Below are positions 1 to 9,626 of a DNA stretch of 64,000 nt, in pieces. A model generated the notes under the pieces. The model was not told the origin of the DNA. It saw only the letters and a program-made list of their open reading frames with translations, and made no database searches. This DNA comes from Bacillus infantis (GTDB lineage: Bacteria; Bacillota; Bacilli; Bacillales; Cytobacillaceae): positions 310,001 to 374,000 of the forward strand of contig NZ_JAIVAP010000002.1 of NCBI RefSeq assembly GCF_020171945.1, given 5' to 3'. The translations under genes were made by a program, and so were the position numbers. Numbering within the stretch: position 1 is the first letter of the stretch; each line of letters starts with the position of its first letter.

Positions 1-2
1 AA

Positions 3-854
3 GGATCTCCGGTGAACCCGGGGCATGGTTATCAGCAGCCTGGCCAATATCCGCAGGTTCAGGGGGCTTCCATGCCATATCAGCAGCAGATGCCATATCA
101 GCAGCAGATGCCGTACCAGCATGGCATGATGCCTGGAATGGAAGGTGCCGGCCAGATGCACCACCAATATGAAGAATCTTCATCCTTTATGCCTATGAGC
201 AACACTAATCCGATGTATGCCCAGCCGACAGGTGTTATGGGAATATCAGATCAGCAGCAGCTGCCATTGTCTCCTATGTCCCAGCAGCAGCTTCCGCTCC
301 AGCCGACCCAGACGATGCCTGCCATGCAGCAGCAATATCCATTTCCTCCATACCCAGCCTGCCTTCACCCGGTTTCACCGGTAATGCCTGGCCCTGGCTA
401 CGGTGCCTGTGAACCGGGGATGCCATACGGATATCCTCAGCAGCCTATGGTACAGGGAGCAATGGAGGAATATGAGTCACCTTCTATGGCCCAGATGCCA
501 TTAATGCCTTCGCAAAGCCAAATGCCGATCATGCCTTCTGAAGCCCAGATGCCGCTCATGCCTCAGCAGGGCGTCCAGGGGATGTCTGATGACTGCGGAT
601 GCGGCTCAGGCATGCCGCAGATGATGCCGGGCATGCACTATGGAATGCAGCAAGGAATGCAGCAGGGAATGCACCATATGGGGATGGGCATGCCGCAAAT
701 GGGGTATGGAGCCCCATACCAGCCTCAGTATGGACAGCAGATGGGCTATGGCCAATCGCCATTCATGGGACAGCCGCAGGGTTATGGCCCGATGGGCGGC
801 CAGGCATTCGGAATGCCGCGCTTTGACGATGAAAGCTATGAATTTAATGGTTAA
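3..854 (+). CDS. safA: SafA-like spore coat morphogenetic protein, C-terminal part (5' end outside window)
   Basis: The reading frame is open to the left edge, so this is probably the end of a longer gene; a GTG at 12 exists but has no good RBS in view. What is visible is about 283 residues of low-complexity sequence rich in Met, Gln, Pro, Gly and Tyr, with short repeats such as MPYQQQ (three times), QMPLMP/QMPIMP and QQGM. Such composition fits a coat or inner-coat structural protein that is self-assembling and cross-linkable. SafA of Bacillus has an N-terminal LysM domain (not visible here) and a comparable tail, and sits just before coxA, as here. The identity rests on composition and neighbours, not on a domain, so another coat protein remains possible. 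Confidence 0.55.
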   Translation, partial: GSPVNPGHGYQQPGQYPQVQGASMPYQQQMPYQQQMPYQHGMMPGMEGAGQMHHQYEESSSFMPMSNTNPMYAQPTGVMGISDQQQLPLSPMSQQQLPLQPTQTMPAMQQQYPFPPYPACLHPVSPVMPGPGYGACEPGMPYGYPQQPMVQGAMEEYESPSMAQMPLMPSQSQMPIMPSEAQMPLMPQQGVQGMSDDCGCGSGMPQMMPGMHYGMQQGMQQGMHHMGMGMPQMGYGAPYQPQYGQQMGYGQSPFMGQPQGYGPMGGQAFGMPRFDDESYEFNG

Positions 855-1827
855 AAGCTGGGGAGACGATTCTTATTGCAATCGTCTCCTCTCCTATTTG
901 CGCCAAACCCTCCCTTTTCCTGTTAAGAAACTCTCACCGGTCAGAAACAATGTCATGCTGATTGATGCCGGGCAGGACATGTATGTGGTGAAAGGGTATT
1001 CCTCTTATCAGCGCCTTAAAATCCAGGAGGCCTTCACCTCTTCCCTCAAAAAAGAAGGTTTTGATTCTGCCTGCAGCTTTGAAACAGTGTCTTCCGCCCA
1101 GCCGCTTTATGATGGGAGGTATTATTATGGAGTCATGAAGTACATTGTCCCGGGTGCCTCTTTTTCTTATCATAATGAAGCTGACCGCAGCGCCGGGCTT
1201 GACCTGTTACGCCAGTACCACCATACAGCAGCGAAGGTGGCCGGACGCTACGATCGTGTCCTGCCCCGTTTCAGCCAAATTGAAAAATGGCGTGAAAGGG
1301 CAGCGCTGTTTTTGAGCAATCAGCCAGTGGTTAAATTTTTCGTCCAGAAAGAATTGATTGAAGAGCTGATGGGCTGGGCGGATTGGTCCCTGAAAGGTAT
1401 GGAGCGGGAAAAGGCATTTTTCGAAGCCGATAATGAAACAGTTCTTCATGGGGATGTAGCCCACCATAATTTTCTGAGAGATGAAACCGGTAAGGTTTAT
1501 TTGATCGACTTTGATTTAATCAGCATTGGCGCAGTTTGTATGGACTACCTTCAATATGCCAACCGGATCCTGCCGTTTATCGGCTGGTCTGCCGAAGCGC
1601 TGGCGGAGTATGATGTTTTATCTCCGTACCTTGGGAAAAAGGGATTTATTTATGCTCTGGCGTTTCCCTCAGACATTTTTCGGGAATGGAACAGATTAGT
1701 CAGAGAAGGGACATACAACGATCCTTATAAAACAAGGCAGCTGCTCGACATGACAGCAGGGCAGTTTACCGAAAGGAAACTTTTTATCAAAGAGCTGATG
1801 GAGCTTGAGAAAAAACTCCCCGATTAG
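847..1827 (+). CDS. CotS/YutH-type spore coat protein with aminoglycoside-phosphotransferase (kinase-like) fold
   Basis: A 326-residue protein whose ATG at 847 overlaps the stop of the preceding coat gene by 8 bases, which suggests translational coupling; earlier in-frame ATGs at 829 and 838 are possible and none has a strong RBS. The C-terminal half carries the kinase-like pattern of the choline/aminoglycoside phosphotransferase superfamily: HGD at residues 201-203 followed by Asn about five residues on, then DFD at 221-223 as metal-binding motif. Relatives CotS, CotI, YutH and YsxE are spore coat proteins, some of which phosphorylate other coat proteins. The motifs are intact, so activity is plausible. 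The substrate is unknown; the low-complexity protein next door is an obvious candidate by inference only. Confidence 0.75.
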   Translation: MVKSWGDDSYCNRLLSYLRQTLPFPVKKLSPVRNNVMLIDAGQDMYVVKGYSSYQRLKIQEAFTSSLKKEGFDSACSFETVSSAQPLYDGRYYYGVMKYIVPGASFSYHNEADRSAGLDLLRQYHHTAAKVAGRYDRVLPRFSQIEKWRERAALFLSNQPVVKFFVQKELIEELMGWADWSLKGMEREKAFFEADNETVLHGDVAHHNFLRDETGKVYLIDFDLISIGAVCMDYLQYANRILPFIGWSAEALAEYDVLSPYLGKKGFIYALAFPSDIFREWNRLVREGTYNDPYKTRQLLDMTAGQFTERKLFIKELMELEKKLPD

Positions 1828-1914
1828 CTGGACAAAACTTTCAGGATGAAATCGAACCTTCGCCGGTAAGCTATTAAGGAGCCTAGCTCAAAATTGGCGA
1901 AGGGGGTCAGCCGC

Positions 1915-2532
1915 TTGAACCAAAAATTTCTGGCAGTACCATTTGCGGCATTATTAAGTCTTGGCCTGGCAGGCTGCGCTATGGGAGGAAACGGCGGAGA
2001 TGCAGCTTCTGAAGCGGGACACCGCACAGAGTCGCTGGGAGCCGGCATGGACCGGGATAAGAATCCATCCAGTCCGCTTGCAGGGTATGACAAGAATTTT
2101 TATCAGCATGATAATCGCTTCAGCCACAGTGATGCCAATTATCACGGGCATCTGGATGATAATACAAAGGAAGCAAAAAGATCCTATTATACGGCTTACG
2201 AAGGGCAGCTTGCGGAAAAGATAGGCGATGAAACGGCAGCTGTCCGCAATGTGGAAGATGTCCGGTCTGTCGTTTACGGAAGCGATGTGCTGATTGCCGT
2301 CGATCTGTCCGACTACAGCAGGGAAGAGCAGACAAAGCGGGACATACAGCAGGCTGTGTCCCCTTATCTGCGGGGGAGGTCCTGTACAGTGGTTACGGAT
2401 GAAGGCACCTTCAGCCGCATCCGCAATATAGACAATGACCTGCGGGATGGCGGGCCAAGAGAGCAGATCGACCTGGACATGAAGGATATGTTCCATTCGC
2501 TCAGGCACAGGCTCAATGGCGAGGGCCGCTGA
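1915..2532 (+). CDS. coxA: CoxA-like YhcN/YlaJ-family sporulation lipoprotein
   Basis: A 205-residue lipoprotein. I chose the TTG at 1915 because an AGGGGGT Shine-Dalgarno lies about 8 bases upstream; a TTG at 1894 would add seven residues. The N-terminus is a hydrophobic signal ending in the lipobox LAGC with Cys21. The body (about residues 95-195) has the YhcN/YlaJ pattern: a stretch on DVRSVVYGSDVLIAVDL, then a domain with a conserved Thr-Val-Thr strand. In B. subtilis CoxA is a spore-cortex-associated protein encoded right after safA, and the order here is the same apart from the inserted kinase-like gene. A terminator follows. The exact biochemical role of this family is not established. 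Confidence 0.75.
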   Translation: MNQKFLAVPFAALLSLGLAGCAMGGNGGDAASEAGHRTESLGAGMDRDKNPSSPLAGYDKNFYQHDNRFSHSDANYHGHLDDNTKEAKRSYYTAYEGQLAEKIGDETAAVRNVEDVRSVVYGSDVLIAVDLSDYSREEQTKRDIQQAVSPYLRGRSCTVVTDEGTFSRIRNIDNDLRDGGPREQIDLDMKDMFHSLRHRLNGEGR

Positions 2533-2540
2533 TAATTGGA

Positions 2541-2566
2541 AAAGCAAAGCTGCGGCTTTGCTTTTT
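2541..2566 (+). terminator. Rho-independent terminator after coxA
   Basis: GCAAAGC and GCTTTGC arms around TGCG are followed by a T-run. It closes the safA-coxA transcription unit. Confidence 0.8.
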
Positions 2567-2603
2567 CAATACATAGATAAAGGCAAAAAGGGAGGACAAG
2601 GAG

Positions 2604-2702
2604 TTGAAAAAAGAGAATAAGCAGGAAAAAATACTGGTCGTTATTTTATTCACCGTCGCTTTCCTTTTAATGTTATCCATGCTGAGAAGGCTGTTTTTCT
2701 AA
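2604..2702 (+). CDS. Small single-span membrane protein, 32 residues, unknown function
   Basis: A TTG-started reading frame with a very strong GGGAGGACAAGGAG ribosome binding site directly upstream. The product has a charged Lys/Glu/Gln N-terminus (about ten residues), one hydrophobic helix at roughly residues 11-25 and a short Arg-rich tail. It lies between coxA and bofC, in a stretch of sporulation genes, and may be a forespore or cortex membrane peptide, but that is only context. No family was recognised. Confidence 0.55.
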   Translation: MKKENKQEKILVVILFTVAFLLMLSMLRRLFF

Positions 2703-2735
2703 AATTCATGCACCTGTATACCCCTAAAAAAATTG

Positions 2736-2764
2736 GCATATTTAATGTGAAGCTGGAAACAATA
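2736..2764 (+). promoter_or_regulatory. Candidate sigma-F/sigma-G promoter of bofC
   Basis: GCATA at 2736-2740 matches the sigma-F/G -35 GYATA, and GGAAACAATA at 2755-2764 matches the -10 pattern GGnnAnAHTR; the gap is 14 bases. bofC is a forespore (sigma-G) gene in B. subtilis, so site and gene agree. The spacing was judged by eye. Confidence 0.55.
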
Positions 2765-2803
2765 GAAATAAAGTTTTGGAATCCAAACCAGGGGTGATCT
2801 GTT

Positions 2804-3328
2804 ATGAGAACCAATCCAATCCGGCTGCTTGCCTCATTTCTCCTGATAGCTGTATGGTTTGCAGTAATTGCAGGTACAGAAACAGGAATCCCGGTGCAGG
2901 CATCTGAAAGCGGCCCGCTCGAGCTTTCAGTCATACTGGAGAGAGTGTATCTCGACGGGGAAATGAGCGAAGAGGAAATTCAGGAAACCGTCTGGTCCCT
3001 GGAGGATTTCTGGTCCAAGTATGACGAGTGGCAGCTGGTCGAAATGGATGAGGGCCAAATGGTTTTCCGGCAGCAGGTGGACGACATTTCACCTTTATTA
3101 AAATCGAACGGGTATTTTGGATTGACGGATGAAGGCATCTTGACCATCTATAACGGCAGGCCGGACAAAAGCCGCATTATCCAGTCTTTTTTTCAGATTG
3201 ATATAAGGAAGCTTGAAAGCAAGAAAAGGGAACAGCTTGAAAAGGGCATCCCAATCATGACGAAGAACAGATATGCTGAGGTCCTGGAGGCTTTTCAGTC
3301 CTATTCAATAAGCGGAAGCGGCCAGTAG
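2804..3328 (+). CDS. bofC: BofC, intercompartmental inhibitor of pro-sigma-K processing
   Basis: A 174-residue exported protein with an N-terminal hydrophobic segment (about residues 8-28), followed by an acidic BofC domain pair; length is close to the B. subtilis protein. ATG 2804 has GGGGTGAT as RBS. BofC is made in the forespore, exported to the space between the two membranes, and restrains the SpoIVB protease that triggers SpoIVFB cleavage of pro-sigma-K in the mother cell. A sigma-F/G-like promoter lies just upstream, as expected. The gene for the target of this pathway, sigK, is in the same window at 59413. Identification rests on size, signal, context and sequence character. Confidence 0.8.
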   Translation: MRTNPIRLLASFLLIAVWFAVIAGTETGIPVQASESGPLELSVILERVYLDGEMSEEEIQETVWSLEDFWSKYDEWQLVEMDEGQMVFRQQVDDISPLLKSNGYFGLTDEGILTIYNGRPDKSRIIQSFFQIDIRKLESKKREQLEKGIPIMTKNRYAEVLEAFQSYSISGSGQ

Positions 3329-3348
3329 CATAAGCAGAGTATAAAATA

Positions 3349-3377
3349 AGCCCTGGTCCAATTGGCCAGGGCCGGCT
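3349..3377. terminator. Bidirectional terminator between bofC and the lipoprotein gene
   Basis: GCCCTGGTCC and GGCCAGGGC arms separated by AATT lie between the convergent genes; T-rich sequence follows on both strands. Confidence 0.7.
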
Positions 3378-3380
3378 TTA

Positions 3381-3899
3381 TTACTTTTCATAGCCTGTTA
3401 CTATATAATTTTTGTCTTTCATTTCCACTGTATACACTGCATTTTCAGCAGTTGTCACAGTGGCTTTGTCTGCATCGCCTTCAATCTTGACGTCTTCCTG
3501 TGTTGTATCAAGGAATGAAGGATTGAAGAACGGCTCAGTATTGACAATCATCTTGCCATCTTCAGATTTCTGGTCTGTAGCATAGTGTGCATACATTTCT
3601 TTTGCCAGATCCTCGCTGTAGTATTTTGAAAGGAATGCGGATGCAGAGCTTTCATCAGCAAAGCTTGAGTTGATGACGATCGTTTCTTCATCAGCAGCTG
3701 TTTCTTTGTTGAATACCTCGTTTACCTTCAGTTCTGCAATGCGGACGCTATTATAGATTTTTGATTTAGCAGCCTCATTCAGTTCAGCTGTCTTTTCTTC
3801 AGCAGCTTTTTCCTCTTTGCCCTCATCTTCATTTGAAGAGCAGCCTGCAACGGCAAATAATAGTGTGAAAATTGCTAAAAGAGATAATAGTTTCTTCAA
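3381..3899 (-). CDS. Lipoprotein of unknown function
   Basis: A 172-residue lipoprotein: signal peptide of residues 1-19 with the lipobox VAGC (Cys20), then a Glu/Lys-rich linker (about 21-45) and a folded domain. It is convergent with bofC and divergent from ruvA. The domain contains two regularly spaced YYSEDLAKEMYAHY-like helices and ends with alternating short beta-strands, which looks like an NTF2-like or small beta-rich extracellular fold, but this is a guess. The B. subtilis locus has a different gene (csbX) here, so the gene is a local replacement or insertion. Function not recognised. Confidence 0.8.
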   Translation of the reverse strand: MKKLLSLLAIFTLLFAVAGCSSNEDEGKEEKAAEEKTAELNEAAKSKIYNSVRIAELKVNEVFNKETAADEETIVINSSFADESSASAFLSKYYSEDLAKEMYAHYATDQKSEDGKMIVNTEPFFNPSFLDTTQEDVKIEGDADKATVTTAENAVYTVEMKDKNYIVTGYEK

Positions 3900-4031
3900 T
3901 TCACTGACCCCCAGTCATTTTTTAAACCTCTCCCATTATATAGAAATAACGCTGAAAATTGCAACTTTTTTCTTCGGCAAATCTTTGTAGTATGATAGAA
4001 TGAGGTACAGAAAATTTGGGGAGCGAGACAT

Positions 4032-4643
4032 TTGTTTGAATATATAAAAGGCACGGTCGAATTTATCGGCCCTGAGTACATAGTGATTGAAAATAATGGG
4101 ATAGGCTATCAAATTGCCACACCAAACCCGTTCAGCTACTCAAATAAGCAGGGAGGGGAAATCCGGATTTTCACCTATCATTATGTAAGGGAAGATATTT
4201 TCGCCCTATACGGCTTCCATTCCCGCGAGGAGAAAATGCTGTTTACAAAGCTTCTGAACGTTTCCGGCATCGGGCCAAAAGGAGCCCTTGCAATTCTTGC
4301 TTCCGGAGAGCCGGCTCAGGTCGTCCAGGCGATTGAGGATGAAGATGAAGCGTTTCTGGTCAAATTCCCGGGCGTTGGCAAAAAAACAGCGCGCCAGATG
4401 ATCCTTGATCTGAAAGGCAAGCTGCAGGATGCCATTCCTGACTTCTTTCCCAATCTGTTCAATCCTGATGCGGCCAAGCCTGCTGCCACAGGAAGCGCAG
4501 CTCTTCTTGAGGAAGCCATCCTGGCACTCAGGGCGCTTGGCTATTCCGAAAAAGAGGTCAAGCGCATCAAACCGGCATTGGAAAAAGAGAAGCTTACAAC
4601 AGATGAATATATTAAAAAAGGCTTGCAGCTGCTGCTTAAGTAG
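4032..4643 (+). CDS. ruvA: RuvA, Holliday junction DNA-binding subunit
   Basis: A 203-residue protein started by TTG with GGGGAGCGAG upstream. Domain order is the usual one: N-terminal OB fold (1-65), tandem helix-hairpin-helix motifs (VSGIGPKGA near 80 and FPGVGKKTA near 115), an acidic linker, and the small C-terminal domain III (about 155-203) that contacts RuvB. RuvA tetramers hold the four-way junction while RuvB pumps DNA through it. The gene precedes ruvB with a 51-base gap. I saw no SOS (LexA) operator GAACN4GTTC in the leader, though ruvAB is SOS-linked in some relatives. Confidence 0.97.
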   Translation: MFEYIKGTVEFIGPEYIVIENNGIGYQIATPNPFSYSNKQGGEIRIFTYHYVREDIFALYGFHSREEKMLFTKLLNVSGIGPKGALAILASGEPAQVVQAIEDEDEAFLVKFPGVGKKTARQMILDLKGKLQDAIPDFFPNLFNPDAAKPAATGSAALLEEAILALRALGYSEKEVKRIKPALEKEKLTTDEYIKKGLQLLLK

Positions 4644-4694
4644 GACGGAGTTCTTCTTTTGCAGTGCTCGGCAGCCAAGGGGTGAATACAGCTT

Positions 4695-5696
4695 ATGGAA
4701 GATCGGATCATTTCCGGTGAAGCGGACCTTCAGGATGTCTCCTTTGAACAGAGCCTGAGGCCGCAGACGCTGAGGCAATATATCGGGCAGGATAAAGTGA
4801 AGGAAAACCTGGAGGTCTTCATCCAGGCTGCGCGGATCCGCGGAGAGACTTTGGATCATGTCCTGCTTTACGGCCCCCCGGGGCTCGGAAAAACGACGCT
4901 GGCCGCAATCATAGCCAATGAGATGGGGGTCAATCTCAGGACAACCGCCGGCCCTGCCATTGAAAGGCCTGGGGATCTTGCCGCCATACTGACTGCGCTG
5001 GAGCCGGGCGATGTTCTTTTCATCGATGAAATCCACCGGCTGCCGCGTTCGATAGAAGAGGTGCTCTACCCGGCGATGGAGGATTTCTGCCTTGATATCG
5101 TCATCGGCAAAGGTCCGAGTGCGCGGTCTGTGAGGCTCGACCTCCCCCCATTCACTCTGGTGGGGGCAACGACAAGGGCGGGTTCAGTTTCAGCGCCGCT
5201 CAGAGACAGATTTGGTGTCCTCTGCCGCCTTGAGTATTATAATGAGGGTCAGCTCAAAAATATTGTGTCAAGGACGGCCGATGTGCTTGAAACGGGCATA
5301 GACGATCTGGCGGCTTCTGAAATTGCCAGGAGATCCCGGGGGACGCCGCGGATCGCCAACCGCCTTCTGAGGCGGGTGAGGGACTTTGCCCAGGTAAAGG
5401 GAGACGGCAGCATTGATGCAGTTCTTGCCCATGATTCTCTCGAGCTTTTGCAGGTCGACCGTTTAGGCCTTGATCATATTGACCATAAATTATTAAGAGG
5501 AATCATAGAGAAATTCCGCGGCGGACCTGTCGGGCTTGAGACGATAGCCGCTACAATCGGGGAAGAGTCCCATACAATTGAAGATGTATATGAACCGTAC
5601 CTGCTTCAGATCGGCTTTTTGCAAAGGACCCCAAGGGGGAGGATAGTGACGCATCTTGTCTACCATCACCTTAACCTTGAGCTGCCAGAGGCTTGA
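4695..5696 (+). CDS. ruvB: RuvB, Holliday junction branch-migration ATPase
   Basis: A 333-residue AAA+ protein of standard length. Walker [10 protein letters not shown] is at residues 60-68 and the Walker B DEIH box at 111-114. The GATTRAG sensor and the DRFG region with the arginine finger follow, and the C-terminal winged helix (about 255-333) binds DNA. It is the hexameric motor that works with RuvA; no ruvC is present, as usual in Firmicutes, where RecU resolves the junction. It is followed at 55 bases by queA, probably in the same transcript. Confidence 0.98.
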   Translation: MEDRIISGEADLQDVSFEQSLRPQTLRQYIGQDKVKENLEVFIQAARIRGETLDHVLLYGPPGLGKTTLAAIIANEMGVNLRTTAGPAIERPGDLAAILTALEPGDVLFIDEIHRLPRSIEEVLYPAMEDFCLDIVIGKGPSARSVRLDLPPFTLVGATTRAGSVSAPLRDRFGVLCRLEYYNEGQLKNIVSRTADVLETGIDDLAASEIARRSRGTPRIANRLLRRVRDFAQVKGDGSIDAVLAHDSLELLQVDRLGLDHIDHKLLRGIIEKFRGGPVGLETIAATIGEESHTIEDVYEPYLLQIGFLQRTPRGRIVTHLVYHHLNLELPEA

Positions 5697-5750
5697 AGCT
5701 GTTACTGGTAAAATAAAATTGAGTTAAAAAAACAGATAGGGTGAAACACC

Positions 5751-6779
5751 ATGAAAGTAGAAATGTTTGATTTTCATTTGCCTGAGGAGCTGATTGCCCA
5801 GACTCCTTTAGAAGATAGAACGAGCAGCCGGCTGATGGTGCTCAACAAGGAAAACGGAGCACTGCAGCATGAAACATTTAAAAATCTGCCCGAATATTTG
5901 AATCCGGGTGACTGCCTTGTGCTCAATGATACGAGAGTGCTGCCTGCAAGGCTGTTTGGCGCCAAGGAAGGAACCGGCGCGAAAATTGAAGTCCTGCTGC
6001 TGAAACAGCAGGAAGGCGATGTGTGGGAAACGCTCATTAAACCGGCAAAAAGGGTAAAGGAAGGAACTAGGATCGAGTTCGGGGACGGCCTTCTGTCAGC
6101 AGTCTGCACTGGTACGGAAGAGCAGGGGGGAAGACTGCTGAAATTCGATTATGAAGGCATTTTTTATGAAGTGCTGGAACAGCTTGGAGAGATGCCCCTT
6201 CCGCCTTATATCAAAGAGCAGTTAGATGACCGCGAACGGTATCAGACTGTGTACGCAAAAGAAAGGGGATCAGCTGCCGCACCGACCGCCGGGCTTCATT
6301 TTACCGAAGAACTGCTGGATGAAATCAGGGAAAAAGGTGTGCATATCGCCTTTATTACCCTGCATGTAGGGCTTGGGACCTTCAGGCCAGTCAGTGTCGA
6401 GGATATTCAGGAGCATAGTATGCATGCCGAGTACTATCAGGTCACTGAAGGAACCGCAAGGCTGTTGAATGAGGTCAGGGAAAACGGAGGCAGGATCATC
6501 ACTGTCGGCACCACCTCAACACGTACACTTGAAACAATCGCAGACGCCAATGAAGGCAGGTTCGAGCCTGGAAGCGGATGGACGAGCATTTTCATCTACC
6601 CAGGCTATGAGTTCAAGGCGATTGACGGGATGGTCACCAATTTCCATCTGCCCAAGTCGACGCTGATCATGCTGATCAGTGCACTGGCAGGCCGGGAAAA
6701 TGTGCTGAACGCCTATAATGAAGCTGTGAAGGAGCGCTACCGCTTTTTCAGCTTTGGAGACGCCATGCTGATCATCTAG
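5751..6779 (+). CDS. queA: QueA, S-adenosylmethionine:tRNA ribosyltransferase-isomerase
   Basis: A 342-residue protein with the family's N-terminal signature [14 protein letters not shown], the [11 protein letters not shown] segment and the late [10 protein letters not shown] motif. It transfers the ribosyl part of S-adenosylmethionine to preQ1 already in tRNA, giving epoxyqueuosine at position 34 of GUN-anticodon tRNAs. The next gene, tgt, does the preceding step, and they lie 27 bases apart. RBS AGGGTGA before ATG 5751. Confidence 0.97.
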   Translation: MKVEMFDFHLPEELIAQTPLEDRTSSRLMVLNKENGALQHETFKNLPEYLNPGDCLVLNDTRVLPARLFGAKEGTGAKIEVLLLKQQEGDVWETLIKPAKRVKEGTRIEFGDGLLSAVCTGTEEQGGRLLKFDYEGIFYEVLEQLGEMPLPPYIKEQLDDRERYQTVYAKERGSAAAPTAGLHFTEELLDEIREKGVHIAFITLHVGLGTFRPVSVEDIQEHSMHAEYYQVTEGTARLLNEVRENGGRIITVGTTSTRTLETIADANEGRFEPGSGWTSIFIYPGYEFKAIDGMVTNFHLPKSTLIMLISALAGRENVLNAYNEAVKERYRFFSFGDAMLII

Positions 6780-7946
<1,167 letters not shown>

Positions 7947-7971
7947 TACATGAAAGGGGTGAAAAAAAGGA

Positions 7972-8256
7972 ATGGATATTTTAGGTACATTAGGACCATT
8001 ATTACTGATGTTCATCTTATTTTATTTCCTGCTTATCCGTCCGCAGCAAAAGCGCCAGAAATCTGTGCAGCAGATGCAGTCGGATTTGAAAAAGGGAGAT
8101 AAGATTGTAACGATTGGCGGCCTCCATGGCATTGTCGATGCCATCGATGAAGATAAGATCGTCATCAAATGCGGTGACGGCAGCAGACTTACATATGATC
8201 GTGCAGCGATCAGGGAAGTACGGGCAGCAGCCGAAACAACATTGGCGAAATCATAA
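7972..8256 (+). CDS. yajC: YajC, Sec translocase accessory subunit
   Basis: A 94-residue protein with one N-terminal membrane segment (about residues 5-21) ending in the family signature FLLIRPQQKR, then a small cytosolic beta domain containing KKGDKIVTIGG. YajC forms a complex with SecDF next to SecYEG; secDF itself lies at 11874, separated here by three genes. RBS GAAAGGGGTGA. A strong terminator follows and ends the ruvA-yajC run. Confidence 0.95.
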   Translation: MDILGTLGPLLLMFILFYFLLIRPQQKRQKSVQQMQSDLKKGDKIVTIGGLHGIVDAIDEDKIVIKCGDGSRLTYDRAAIREVRAAAETTLAKS

Positions 8257-8261
8257 TAAAA

Positions 8262-8298
8262 AAAGAAGCAGGCACATTGTGCTGCTTCTTTTTTTATT
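8262..8298. terminator. Terminator between yajC and the YrzE-like gene
   Basis: AAAGAAGCAG and its complement TGCTTCTTT frame a short loop, with A-run before and T-run after, so it can serve both convergent genes. Confidence 0.85.
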
Positions 8299-8332
8299 GC
8301 CTTTGTCAACTATAGCGTTTCGGTTTGGGCTT

Positions 8333-8722
8333 TTATGCTGCCCTTGATTTTGATGACATGTTAACCCCCAGGATCCCGCCCATCATACAGACCAGCAGGA
8401 AACAGGTATGATAAATCGTCTGTTCAGCGGAAAACAGGCTGTCATGCCCGAGATATTGGAACAGGAAAATGATCAGTGTATAGATGGCGCCAGTCAGTCC
8501 CCCGAGCAGCCATCCTTTCTGCTTTCCTTTTCCCCCGGAAATAAAGCCGCCGGCAAACAGTGAAATAAAAGCCAGGATTTCTGCGGGAAGCTTTATGGAT
8601 GACTCGTCCATTGAAGTGAATTTCAAGAGCAGCGAGAACACCAGGCTGCTGGCAATCGCAATGATAAAGATGCTCCCTATCCCGTATAGCACCGCACTCC
8701 CCATATGTTTGGATTCTTCCAT
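8333..8722 (-). CDS. YrzE-like TIGR04086 family membrane protein
   Basis: A 129-residue protein with four predicted hydrophobic segments (about residues 10-30, 45-60, 68-88 and 100-118) and an RBS GGGAGAGG before ATG 8722. Position between yajC and a DUF421 gene matches yrzE of B. subtilis. The Gly-rich FAGGFISGGKGKQKGWLLGG stretch between helices 2 and 3 is the most distinctive part. Its role is unknown; it is not obviously a transporter. Confidence 0.7.
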   Translation of the reverse strand: MEESKHMGSAVLYGIGSIFIIAIASSLVFSLLLKFTSMDESSIKLPAEILAFISLFAGGFISGGKGKQKGWLLGGLTGAIYTLIIFLFQYLGHDSLFSAEQTIYHTCFLLVCMMGGILGVNMSSKSRAA

Positions 8723-8935
8723 TCATTTCCTCTCCCTTCAAACGATAAATCCTAGTACAAGCATATTCGCAGCAGCATCCTTTTAGAATTAAATTTTGAG
8801 CATGAGGGCTGGCTTTTTCCTCCTGGATGGAAGAGTGTGTTAAGCATCTGAGCCATATGGAAAAAGCTTTCTTAATGACAGTCCTGGACGTGAAGCATAC
8901 TAATGTTGGAATGTAATGAAGAGGAGGAGGCAGTT

Positions 8936-9583
8936 TTGGCAGAATATTTAATAATCATTGCGAGGACACTTTTATTGTATGGGGTCATCCTCCTGATTTT
9001 TCGGCTCATGGGCAAAAGGGAAATTGGCGAACTGAGCGTGCTGGATTTAGTGGTATATATCATGATTGCCGAAATGGCAGTGGTTGCGATTGAAAATCCT
9101 GACAGCAGCCTGGTGAAAAATATACTTCCTATGATGCTTCTGATGGTTATACAAATCGTTCTGGCCATCCTTTCTCTCAAAAGCAAAAAATTCAGGGACA
9201 TTGTGGACGGAAAGCCTTCCATTATCATCAATCAGGGGAAAATCGATGAAAATACGATGAGGAAGCAGCGCTATAATTTCGATGATCTCCTCACTCAGCT
9301 GAGGGATAAAGATATCAAAAATATCGCGGACGTCGAATTTGCAATCCTGGAGCCTTCAGGCAAGCTGTCTGTGTTCGAAAAAGATAATAGGAAAGGCAGC
9401 GACATTGATCATCCTCTTATCATAGACGGAAACTTACAGGAAGCAAATCTCGCGTCGCTCCATAAATCGCGCCAGTGGCTGACAGAGCAGCTGAAGAAAA
9501 AAGGCTATGATGAGATCAGGCAGATTTCCTTTTGCAGCTATTCCAATGGAAATCTTTATATTGATCCCATCGATGAAAAATAG
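8936..9583 (+). CDS. DUF421 membrane protein (YrbG/YetF type)
   Basis: A 215-residue protein. I chose TTG 8936 because GAGGAGGAGG lies 5 bases upstream. Three membrane helices occupy roughly residues 5-90 (with the conserved LMGKREIGELSVLDLVV segment between helices 1 and 2), followed by the soluble DUF421 domain with GKPSIIINQGKIDE and the typical RYNFDDLLTQLR motif. The family (YetF, YdfR, YrbG, YkjA) is linked to spore membranes and germinant receptor function in B. subtilis relatives, but YrbG itself has no clear function. Convergent with spoVB, as in B. subtilis. Confidence 0.85.
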   Translation: MAEYLIIIARTLLLYGVILLIFRLMGKREIGELSVLDLVVYIMIAEMAVVAIENPDSSLVKNILPMMLLMVIQIVLAILSLKSKKFRDIVDGKPSIIINQGKIDENTMRKQRYNFDDLLTQLRDKDIKNIADVEFAILEPSGKLSVFEKDNRKGSDIDHPLIIDGNLQEANLASLHKSRQWLTEQLKKKGYDEIRQISFCSYSNGNLYIDPIDEK

Positions 9584-9590
9584 ATGGACA

Positions 9591-9618
9591 AAAAAATGGC
9601 GTTCAGGACGCCATTTTT
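9591..9618. terminator. Bidirectional terminator between DUF421 gene and spoVB
   Basis: AATGGCG and CGCCATT arms with A-run and T-run, placed between the stops of the convergent genes. Confidence 0.85.
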
Positions 9619-9626
9619 ATTTTTCA

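Noticed and set aside
1954-2547. Minus-strand open frame of 197 codons across coxA
   Set aside because: Shadow of the coxA frame on the opposite strand; it has no RBS and its composition (Cys/Ile rich) is that of an antisense translation, while coxA has lipobox, RBS and synteny.
3960-4031. SOS (LexA) box before ruvA
   Set aside because: No GAACN4GTTC-type palindrome was found in the leader; only a TATGAT -10-like stretch at 3991 was seen, with no clear -35.
4206-5036. Minus-strand frame of 276 codons across ruvA and ruvB
   Set aside because: Antisense shadow of two well-conserved genes; no RBS and no domain.
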